A DNA stretch of 64,000 nt from Flagellimonas sp. MMG031. GTDB lineage: Bacteria > Bacteroidota > Bacteroidia > Flavobacteriales > Flavobacteriaceae. The notes beneath the pieces were generated by a model. It did not search any database. It had not been told where the DNA came from and saw only the letters and a list, made by a program, of their open reading frames with translations. The position numbers and the translations under genes were made by a program. Shown piece after piece: positions 56,319 to 64,000 of this stretch. Location of the stretch: the NCBI RefSeq assembly GCF_040112705.1, contig NZ_CP157804.1, positions 2,501 through 66,500 on the forward strand. Reading direction: 5' to 3'. Position 1 is the first letter of the stretch; every line of letters begins with the position of its first letter.

Positions 56319-59095
56319 AAACTGAACCTGCTCCCCCTTTTGTTCGGGGCACCCTTGCCTCCGAAAGAGTCAAACTTGATGGTCAAGCTGCCCATAAAGT
56401 AGCGTCTGAGAACGGTCCCTTGAAAATCCTGGATAAAATCCTGCCCCGTTGTTCTGCGGGTATTGATATTTTGATTGAGCAAATCAAAGGCGAGCACTTT
56501 TAAGGTAGCCGTCTTTTTAAACAATTGAACCCCCAAGCTCATATTCCAAAATAAGGCGTCCTTGTCAAATCCAGCACCTAAGTTGCCATTGTAGGTGTAG
56601 GTAATATCATTCCCAAAAACCACGTTTTTGGGCCAATACGAAGTTACTTTCACGGAAAGGTTGTGCGTGGTAAAATCGATGTCCTCCACATTATCCAAAT
56701 TGTATCGGGTGGAATTTATTCCCAATTCATACTCGGGCTCTATTTCCAACATCTCTTTGTAATTGAACAACAACCCAACCCTTGGATTGAAGTTAAGGCG
56801 CTTCGCCTCTAATCTTCTTCCATTGGTAAAACCGACTTGTTTGCTGATATTCATATAGGGCCTTATGGTATATTTAAAACTGTAGGTGCTGTCCTTTTTT
56901 ATTTGTTTGGAATAGTTCACTCCCATCCAACCGTTATAGTTGCCGTCCACGTTCTCAAAGGTGGTGTTTCGGATAAAGTCTTCATCCGTGGTGGTGATGG
57001 AAACTACCTTGTCCTGTTCAAAATTGACCCCGGAGTAGGCGAAGAAACCTGTTCTTTCCCTCCAATTGTAATCGTTGAAGTTTAAATACACACTGTGGTT
57101 CACTTCTGGATTCAAATTAGGGTTCCCCTCAATAATATTAAGTGGATTGGTAATATTGGGAACAGGTTGCAACTGGGTTACCGAAGGTAAATTGAGCCTT
57201 GAATTATAGCTTATGCTCATACGTTTGTTGCCCATATTGTAATTAAAGTATGATCCAAGCAATACTTTACTATAATCTCTGGAAAAGGTGGAAGACTGAA
57301 TGAAATCCTCATTGTTCAACCCTATCTGCTCTAAACGGGCCCTAACATTAAACCTGATCTTTTTACCATTTGACCCAAATCGTATTTCAGGAGAATGTCG
57401 GTTCACGTTGAAATTAAAGTCAGAACTCAATTGGGCATTGAAGACGTAATTGCCACTCACTTCATCGAAATTGGACACCAATCGTTCGTTTTTCTGATCT
57501 CGGTCCTCATAACTGTACCTAAAATCCAAATAGAAGTCTTTGTTCAAAGCGTGTCGGTAACCTGCGCCCAGCTCATAGCTATCAGAAGCATTATTGGTCA
57601 ATGTCTGTTGATCCAGCTCTTGCTCGCTTGGGTTATCACCGAATATGCTTCGTTGGGAGTTGATAAAGGATTCAGAATCGTCCACTCGGTTGTTGTTATT
57701 AAAAAACACCCTTACATAGCTACCGAGGGTATCCAATTTCTTCATAAGCTCCACCCGGTTGCTGAAGTTTCGGCTAAATCCATCACTGGTTTCCAAGGCG
57801 TTGTTACTATTGATCAGATTGCCGTCCTCATCAGTGGAAACAGTCCTTTCCGAATTGGTGGAATTGGTATTGTTTATGCTCAAATTGGGTTGAATGGTAA
57901 TCCTTATCGTTTTGTCCACATCAAACTCCAAATTGGCAGAACCTTGGTTGGAATTGGTATTGCCCACAAAACTGGTCTCCGTATCGGTAAAGAAACTGCC
58001 TTCGGGCAAGATATTTTCCCTAGCAATCATCTCATCATTGAACGAATCGCTATACGAGAAAAAATAGTTGCCATCAATCCGGTACTTTCCTTTTTCTTGA
58101 TCGGCATAGCTACCTCCCAAAGTTGAGGAGGTGACAATCCCCTCACCAAAACCAAAGGATAAATTCCCTATTTGAAAACCGCCATTTCGATTAACAGAAA
58201 TACCGCCTCCTCCTCTATTCCCTACCATTTCGTAGACTTCATCAAAAGAAAAACCTGGATTGTTGATGTTATTGCTACTTCCCAAAACGCTGATACGTTG
58301 GGTATCGTTAAAGTAATTGACCAGACCATTGGCTTGGTAGCGCTCATCGGTTCCATATCCTCCGGACAATCGGCCTATATACCCCTTGTTTTTGTCCTCT
58401 TTTAGGGTAAGATTAATAGTCTTGTTCTCTCCATCGCCCTCCTCCCCAATAAACTCTTGCTCCTTGGTCTTGGTATCGGTGATCTGAATTTTACTGATGA
58501 TGTCCTTGGTCAAGGTTTTGGTGGCCACTTTGGGGTCCGTGCTAAAAAATACCTGTCCGTTTACCAACACTTGATTGACCTCTTTGCCATTTACGGTAAT
58601 GGTTCCATCGCTATCCACTTCCACGCCCGGCAACTTTTTTAGGACATCCTCCACGGTGGCATCGGGTCGGGTTTTGAACGAATCCGCATTGAACTCCAGC
58701 GTATCCCTTTTGATGGTGATCGGCACCCGTTCGCCAATAACATCAATACCCTGTAACTCTTGGACCTGCTCTTCCAGCTTGATGGAACCCACTTCCAAAA
58801 GTGGTTTCAGTTCAATTTCCTTGGATTGTGAAGCATACCCATTGGAAGAAAAGGCTACCCTTACTTTCTTATAAGCGGTTCTGCCTTCCAATGCAAAAAT
58901 ACCTTCGGCATTGGTTATGGTGTATGTGATCAAACTACTGTCCCTTACTGTTTCCGCATAAATGGTGGCCGCCTCAATGGGAGCACCTGAAGTAGCGTCT
59001 ACAATTTTACCCTTGACCAAAAAGTCTTGGCCAAAAAGTGAGGTAACACAAAAAAATAGGGGGATAAAAACGAGGTTAGTGTAACGTATTTTCAA
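56315..59095 (-). CDS. TonB-receptor-like outer-membrane beta-barrel protein
   Basis: 926 residues. Signal peptide ending SLFG, then a carboxypeptidase-regulatory-like domain (GKIVDATSGAPIEAATIYAE) and a plug-like segment (DATVEDVLKKLPGVEVDSDG and KEVNQVLVNGQVFF). A long barrel follows with an outer-membrane beta-barrel family-3 look (SLGVQLFKKTATLKVLAFDL near the C terminus). The segment after the plug differs from transport receptors, so it may be an assembly or adhesion type and not an importer. It stands alone; the divergent alpha-2-macroglobulin gene starts 247 nt away. Confidence 0.85.
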   Translation of the reverse strand: MKIRYTNLVFIPLFFCVTSLFGQDFLVKGKIVDATSGAPIEAATIYAETVRDSSLITYTITNAEGIFALEGRTAYKKVRVAFSSNGYASQSKEIELKPLLEVGSIKLEEQVQELQGIDVIGERVPITIKRDTLEFNADSFKTRPDATVEDVLKKLPGVEVDSDGTITVNGKEVNQVLVNGQVFFSTDPKVATKTLTKDIISKIQITDTKTKEQEFIGEEGDGENKTINLTLKEDKNKGYIGRLSGGYGTDERYQANGLVNYFNDTQRISVLGSSNNINNPGFSFDEVYEMVGNRGGGGISVNRNGGFQIGNLSFGFGEGIVTSSTLGGSYADQEKGKYRIDGNYFFSYSDSFNDEMIARENILPEGSFFTDTETSFVGNTNSNQGSANLEFDVDKTIRITIQPNLSINNTNSTNSERTVSTDEDGNLINSNNALETSDGFSRNFSNRVELMKKLDTLGSYVRVFFNNNNRVDDSESFINSQRSIFGDNPSEQELDQQTLTNNASDSYELGAGYRHALNKDFYLDFRYSYEDRDQKNERLVSNFDEVSGNYVFNAQLSSDFNFNVNRHSPEIRFGSNGKKIRFNVRARLEQIGLNNEDFIQSSTFSRDYSKVLLGSYFNYNMGNKRMSISYNSRLNLPSVTQLQPVPNITNPLNIIEGNPNLNPEVNHSVYLNFNDYNWRERTGFFAYSGVNFEQDKVVSITTTDEDFIRNTTFENVDGNYNGWMGVNYSKQIKKDSTYSFKYTIRPYMNISKQVGFTNGRRLEAKRLNFNPRVGLLFNYKEMLEIEPEYELGINSTRYNLDNVEDIDFTTHNLSVKVTSYWPKNVVFGNDITYTYNGNLGAGFDKDALFWNMSLGVQLFKKTATLKVLAFDLLNQNINTRRTTGQDFIQDFQGTVLRRYFMGSLTIKFDSFGGKGAPNKRGSRFSF

Positions 59096-59342
59096 AAAAA
59101 GAATGTTTATAGTTTCGGTTTAGGCAGGACCAAAATATTGTTTTGAAAATAGAACCTTCTCCCCTTTAACGAAACTTTCAGAAAATCCGCACAAAAAATG
59201 TTTTCCACCCATAAGTCATATCCCATAAATAGCCATTGATCAATCCAAACAGGGCATTCGTCAATTCACCTACTCCCAAAACTCAATTTTAACTATCTTG
59301 CTTTCAGTTATATTTTTTTAGTAAACACTATTCCATTTGATC

Positions 59343-62300
59343 ATGTCTCAATCCTTTAAATCGCTACTTCTTGTGCTGCTCTTATTTGCAGCAGCCTGTA
59401 AAAAAAAGAACGGTCCGTCAGATACCGATAATCTCTTCAAATTCAAGGATTACATCAGCTACCACACCAATGGTAATCAAAGTATAGCCACTCCTATCCG
59501 GATTGCTCTGGCTCAACCCTTGGAACAGTTTGAACTTACCCAGGAGCTTCCCAAGGAATATCTGGCCATTTCACCAAAGGTGGATGGAATTCTAGTGATT
59601 GAAAACGGACGGGAACTTATTTTCCAACCTGCGGAATATCTAAAACCAAATACGGAATACACGGTCGAGCTTAAGTTGCACAAGCTGTTTGAAAATATCG
59701 AAAGTGGCTTTAAAACCTATACCTTCAGTTTTAAGACCATTGCCCCGAACTTTAGAATCAATTTGGGGAATCTACAATCCTACAGCAAGGATTGGCAATA
59801 CCTTACCGGAACCTTGGACGCTTCGGATATGCTGGATGCTTCCAAAATAAGCACTGTGCTCTCGGTAAAACAAGGTGACAAAACCTTGCCCGTAAATTGG
59901 GACAACAGCACGGAAAACGCCCAATATTTTAGCTTCAAAATTGACAGTATCTCCCGCAAAACAGAGGATAGCGAACTCAACATCAGCTGGAACGGAAAAA
60001 CCTATGATATTGACAACGAAGGCTCGGAAACCTATCCCATTCCGGGAAAGAACAAATTTGTGATCATTGATGCCAAAACCACCTCCGCCCCCAATGCGGT
60101 ATTGACCCTGAATTTTTCAGAGCCCTTACAACAGAACCAGAACCTCAACGGTTTGGTTACCGTGGAAAATGCAGAAAGCTTGCGCTACGAAATCAACGGA
60201 AACGTATTGAACGTATACCCATCCAATAGGATTTTGGGCGAAGTTCGCGTCAATGTTTTTCAGGGTATCAAGAGCGAATACGGGTTTACCTTAAAAAGCG
60301 ATTTTTCCGAGTTGGTCTCTTTTGAACAGTTGAAACCAGCCGTTCGATTGATTTCCAAAGGAACCATTTTGCCCAATGCAGCCTCAACACCCATTTATTT
60401 TGAAACCGTCAACCTATCTGCCGTAGAGGTCCGGGTGATACAGGTCTACGAGAACAATATGCTCCAATACCTTCAAACCTATAATCTTACCGAAAATTAC
60501 AATCCCGATTTTAGGCCAGTGGGCCGAAGGGTCGCCTATAAGGTCATTCCATTGACCGAGGAGGGTGCCGAAAATTCAAGCTACTGGCAGGCCCACGGAT
60601 TGGATTTGTCCGAATTGATACAGATTCACCCAGGGTCGTTGTACCGGGTGGAATTCAGTTTTAAAAAGGAACATACTACCTACGATTGTGGAGCATCGTC
60701 TGACATGGAAGAATCGGTTGCCGACTATTCCTTGGAACAAAGTGCCGAGGAAGCCGATTTGGAGGAACTGTATTGGAACAATCAAATCTACACCTACCGG
60801 AACTACGATTACAACTGGGAGGAAAGGGATAATCCCTGCCATTCCGCCTACTATAATTATGACCGTGTAGTGGGCACCAATCTGTTGGGAAGTGATTTGG
60901 GCCTCATTGTAAAAAAGGGCAACAACCGTTCCCTTCATTTTGCGGTGACCAACTTGCTCACCACCCAACCCGTTGCCGATGCCAACATAAAACTGTACAA
61001 TTACCAACAACAATTGGTTGGTGAAACCACCACGGATGCTTCCGGACTTTCTGTTTACGATAGCGATAAAAGCATTGCCTTTGCGGTGGCCGAAAAGAAC
61101 AACAATTTCGCCTACGCCAAACTTTCGGACGGTAATGCCCTATCCCTAAGTAAATTTGACGTGGCCGGGGAACAACTGCAAAAAGGCTTGCAAGGTTATC
61201 TGTACACCGAACGAGGAGTGCATCGGCCAGGCGATGTTATCCATTTGACTTTCGTTTTGGACGATAATGCCAATCCACTGCCCAAAGGACATCCAGTAAC
61301 TTTAGAGGTCACGGACGCGAGGGGCAAACTCGTGCAGCGCAATGTACTCAAAGAAGGAAGTATTGCTGTTGATGATGGCTTATTTGCCAAAAAGGAAAAG
61401 AATTTCTACTACTTCCCCATTGCAACAGAGGCAACGGCACCCACAGGAAACTGGTCGGCCAAAGTGATTGTGGGCGGTGCGCAATTCAGTAAGACCCTGA
61501 AGGTGGCCACCGTAAAACCAAATCGTTTAAAGGTTGATTTCTCCTTTGCGGAAGAAGTTTTGGAGGCCAATGCCTTCAATCGTGGAAAAGCAAGCGTCAA
61601 ATGGCTGCACGGTGCACCTGCCCGTAACCTTAAAATTGACATCAACGCTACCATTAAACAAACTACAACTGCATTTCCAAAGTTTAGGGATTATGAGTTC
61701 CAAGACCCTGCCCGGAACTTTTACGAAACGGAACTGCAATGGATTTCTTCCACATTGGATGCCAATGGTGAATTGGACATCAACAAAAAAATCGATATCA
61801 ACGGGAATGCGCCCGGAATGCTGCAAGCCACTTTTACCACTAAGGTTTTTGAAGGCGGCGGTGATTTTTCCATCGACGTATTTTCCAAGAACCTCGCCCC
61901 ATTTTCCCATTTTGTTGGCCTGCGTTCCCCAAAAGCCAAACAGTACGGCTCCTTTTTAACCGACGACAACAATACTTTTGATGTGGTTTCGGTGGATGCC
62001 CAAGGAAATCCAGCTGCCAATCGAAGGTTGAAAGTACAGGTTTTCAAAATTGAATGGCGCTGGTGGTGGAACCGTGGTTACGACAACTTATCCCGATATG
62101 AAAATGCGACCGTCCATCGTCCCTTTAAGGAAATGGACCTCACTACGGGAAGCAACGGAAAGGCCAACTTCAGCATTAATGTACCGGATGAACAGGGAGG
62201 TCGTTTCTTGATTCGGGTCATTGATGAAGCCTCTGGACATGCAACGGGACGCACCGCCTATTTTTATCGCAATTGGTGGAGCAGACCTGCATCGGCCGAT

Positions 62301-64000
62301 GCCGAGAGTTCCAAAATTCTGATATTCGCTACCGATAAGGAAAAATACAGCTTGGGAGAGGAAGCTACAGTAACTTTCCCATCAGATAAGGGAGGGCGTG
62401 CCTTGCTCAGCATCGAAAACGGAACCGAGGTCCTTTCCCAGCAATGGATAGAGACATCGGCCAAAGAAACCAAGGCGTCCATTCCCATCACGGCAGAAAT
62501 GGCGCCCAATGCGTATGTGAACATTTCCCTTTTGCAGCCGCACAGTCAGGCCAAAAACGATTTGCCCATACGCCTCTACGGGGTCGTACCGCTATTGGTG
62601 GAAAACCCGGCGACCATTTTGGAACCCGAAATCAGTATGCCCGAAGTTCTGGAACCTGAGTCATCCTACAAAGTCACGGTTTCCGAAGCCAACAAAAAGG
62701 GGATGACCTACTCATTGGCCGTAGTGGATGAAGGTCTTTTGGACCTGACTCGCTTTACCACTCCCGATATTCACAGTTCGTTCTACGCCCGACAAGCCTT
62801 AGGGGTAAAAACCTTCGATATTTTTGATGATGTGATGGGAGCCTACTCCGTTAGTGTGGACAACATTTACGCCATTGGCGGGGGCGGTATCGGTGCCGGA
62901 GCCAAAAACAGAAAGGCACAGCGTTTTAAGCCTGTGGTCACCTATCTAGGCCCCTTCAACCTAAAAGCTGGAGAAAAAGCCTCGCATACCATCGAAATGC
63001 CGAACTATGTGGGTTCGGTACGGACTATGGTAGTCGCTGGAAATGCACAAAGCGCTTACGGGAATGCGGAAAAAACCGTGCCCGTGCGTAAACCTTTGAT
63101 GGTATTGACCTCCATTCCAAGAAAATTGTCCCCGGGCGAAACCGTGACCATCCCCGTCACCGTTTTTGCCATGGAACCCAAAGTCAAAAACGTAACGGTC
63201 AGTATCGATGCAGGAAAAGCATTGGAAGCCATCAACGGAACTTCAAAGAACATCACTTTCAATGCGGTGGGAGAGCAAATCGTCAATTTTGATTTCAAAG
63301 TCAGACCCGCTTCATCCTTCCAAACTATAAAAGTTACCGCTACGGGAGCCGGTGAACGCGCAACCAACGAGACCGAAATCGATGTGGAAAACCCGAACCC
63401 CGTCACTACCAAAAGTGAACTGTATACGTTGGAGCCCAATGGTTCACAGTTGATTTCCATGGAGACCTTTGGCACGTCGGGCACCAATGAAGCGTTCATC
63501 GAATTCTCAACGCTTCCGCCCATGGATTTTTCCAAACGGATGGATTATCTGCTCCGTTATCCCCACGGATGTGTGGAACAGACCACCTCCGCAGCCTTCC
63601 CACAATTGTTTTTGGGCGATGTATTGGACATCACTTTTGACAAAAAGAAAGAAGTGGAGAAAAACATAAAAGCGGCTATTGACCGTTTGGGCAATTTCCA
63701 GATGCCAAATGGCGGATTGAGCTATTGGCCCGGGTATGGGAATGCCGATGATTGGGGCACTTCCTATGCCGGGCATTTTATGTTGGAAGCCAAAAAAGTG
63801 GGCTACCAGCTCCCTCTGACCTTTTTGAGCAATTGGTTGCGTTACCAAAAATCCGCCGCACGTCAATGGAGCAACCAAAGTACCTATTACAACGACGATG
63901 TGTCGCAAGCATACCGATTGTATACCTTGGCTCTGGCACAACAGCCCGAGTTGGCCGCCATGAACCGTTTACGGGAAACCGTAAACCTCAGCAACGAGGC
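59343..64000 (+). CDS. Alpha-2-macroglobulin-family lipoprotein (3' end outside window)
   Basis: 1552 residues are visible; the gene continues past the window. Lipoprotein signal MSQSFKSLLLVLLLFAAAC (Cys19). Macroglobulin-type beta domains follow (GYLYTERGVHRPGDVIHLTF is the MG family motif). A Gly-rich GGGGIGAGAKNRKAQRF stretch is consistent with a bait-like or linker region. The thioester motif YPHGCVEQTTS is intact, Cys1410 (codon at 63570), so it can trap proteases covalently. Bacterial versions guard the periplasm and often sit beside a penicillin-binding protein 1C gene, which would lie beyond this window. Confidence 0.93.
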   Translation, partial: MSQSFKSLLLVLLLFAAACKKKNGPSDTDNLFKFKDYISYHTNGNQSIATPIRIALAQPLEQFELTQELPKEYLAISPKVDGILVIENGRELIFQPAEYLKPNTEYTVELKLHKLFENIESGFKTYTFSFKTIAPNFRINLGNLQSYSKDWQYLTGTLDASDMLDASKISTVLSVKQGDKTLPVNWDNSTENAQYFSFKIDSISRKTEDSELNISWNGKTYDIDNEGSETYPIPGKNKFVIIDAKTTSAPNAVLTLNFSEPLQQNQNLNGLVTVENAESLRYEINGNVLNVYPSNRILGEVRVNVFQGIKSEYGFTLKSDFSELVSFEQLKPAVRLISKGTILPNAASTPIYFETVNLSAVEVRVIQVYENNMLQYLQTYNLTENYNPDFRPVGRRVAYKVIPLTEEGAENSSYWQAHGLDLSELIQIHPGSLYRVEFSFKKEHTTYDCGASSDMEESVADYSLEQSAEEADLEELYWNNQIYTYRNYDYNWEERDNPCHSAYYNYDRVVGTNLLGSDLGLIVKKGNNRSLHFAVTNLLTTQPVADANIKLYNYQQQLVGETTTDASGLSVYDSDKSIAFAVAEKNNNFAYAKLSDGNALSLSKFDVAGEQLQKGLQGYLYTERGVHRPGDVIHLTFVLDDNANPLPKGHPVTLEVTDARGKLVQRNVLKEGSIAVDDGLFAKKEKNFYYFPIATEATAPTGNWSAKVIVGGAQFSKTLKVATVKPNRLKVDFSFAEEVLEANAFNRGKASVKWLHGAPARNLKIDINATIKQTTTAFPKFRDYEFQDPARNFYETELQWISSTLDANGELDINKKIDINGNAPGMLQATFTTKVFEGGGDFSIDVFSKNLAPFSHFVGLRSPKAKQYGSFLTDDNNTFDVVSVDAQGNPAANRRLKVQVFKIEWRWWWNRGYDNLSRYENATVHRPFKEMDLTTGSNGKANFSINVPDEQGGRFLIRVIDEASGHATGRTAYFYRNWWSRPASADAESSKILIFATDKEKYSLGEEATVTFPSDKGGRALLSIENGTEVLSQQWIETSAKETKASIPITAEMAPNAYVNISLLQPHSQAKNDLPIRLYGVVPLLVENPATILEPEISMPEVLEPESSYKVTVSEANKKGMTYSLAVVDEGLLDLTRFTTPDIHSSFYARQALGVKTFDIFDDVMGAYSVSVDNIYAIGGGGIGAGAKNRKAQRFKPVVTYLGPFNLKAGEKASHTIEMPNYVGSVRTMVVAGNAQSAYGNAEKTVPVRKPLMVLTSIPRKLSPGETVTIPVTVFAMEPKVKNVTVSIDAGKALEAINGTSKNITFNAVGEQIVNFDFKVRPASSFQTIKVTATGAGERATNETEIDVENPNPVTTKSELYTLEPNGSQLISMETFGTSGTNEAFIEFSTLPPMDFSKRMDYLLRYPHGCVEQTTSAAFPQLFLGDVLDITFDKKKEVEKNIKAAIDRLGNFQMPNGGLSYWPGYGNADDWGTSYAGHFMLEAKKVGYQLPLTFLSNWLRYQKSAARQWSNQSTYYNDDVSQAYRLYTLALAQQPELAAMNRLRETVNLSNE

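Noticed and set aside
57395..58126. 243-codon plus-strand frame opposite the outer-membrane barrel gene
   Set aside because: It lies entirely antisense to a well-supported gene and has no motif I recognise.

Overview
The window looks like a piece of a Flavobacteriaceae (Bacteroidota) chromosome of moderate GC content. Four things point there: a SusC/SusD pair, Porin_10-type, HmuY-type, DUF4136 and DUF4230 proteins, promoters of the Bacteroidota form (TTTG, about 20 nt, TAnnTTTG), and few Shine-Dalgarno sites. The Allomuricauda/Maribacter part of the family would fit, but I cannot prove a genus from the sequence.

Layout. 1-3044: an rRNA operon on the minus strand (16S, tRNA-Ile, tRNA-Ala, 5' end of 23S) with its promoter. 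3045-9456: a putative porin and an orphan SusCD pair. 9691-14913: RNase HII and three envelope proteins. 14967-17584: lipoproteins, lipB and a Pmp3-like peptide. 17677-21844: a membrane-tethered LuxR-type regulator, a HigBA-like toxin-antitoxin pair, a thioredoxin-fold protein and lysS. 21881-30076: a VOC protein, a DASS transporter, a five-repeat secreted protein, a large zincin and a SatD/DUF3307 pair behind an unusual operator array. 30137-35154: a divergent haem/iron uptake locus (FMN_bind and DUF6607 facing TonB receptor, HmuY-like lipoprotein and DoxX). 35292-39877: a Cys-less ArsC-fold protein, an AsmA-like protein, a large low-complexity satellite and a lone AT-rich AAA ATPase. 40009-45614: hemL, a tandem repeat block, a glucosaminidase, an ACC-deaminase-like enzyme, a ParE-type toxin-antitoxin pair, a mini-zincin and a 52-residue Cys-rich protein. 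45678-59095: aromatic amino acid hydroxylase, DUF4230 and GSCFA proteins, alaS, an M23 peptidase/MerR/LemA/TPM cluster and an outer-membrane barrel protein. 59343-end: an alpha-2-macroglobulin lipoprotein cut by the window edge.

Most genes are core metabolism or cell-envelope functions. The least ordinary material is: (i) four 28-bp iterons with evenly spaced TATCTG/CAGATA half-sites that overlap the promoter of the SatD/DUF3307 operon; (ii) a family of inverted-repeat-bounded elements, in tandem at 41436-42289, with a relative at 49808-49889 whose inner hairpin has a different stem sequence, and a related motif read in frame inside the GSCFA gene; (iii) a hierarchical TTTG-rich satellite at 37261-37746; (iv) the lone AT-rich ATPase, followed by a bulged inverted repeat that resembles a cassette recombination site; and (v) the divergent haem locus with two genes of unknown role. 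Family names were assigned by reading motifs, not by database search.
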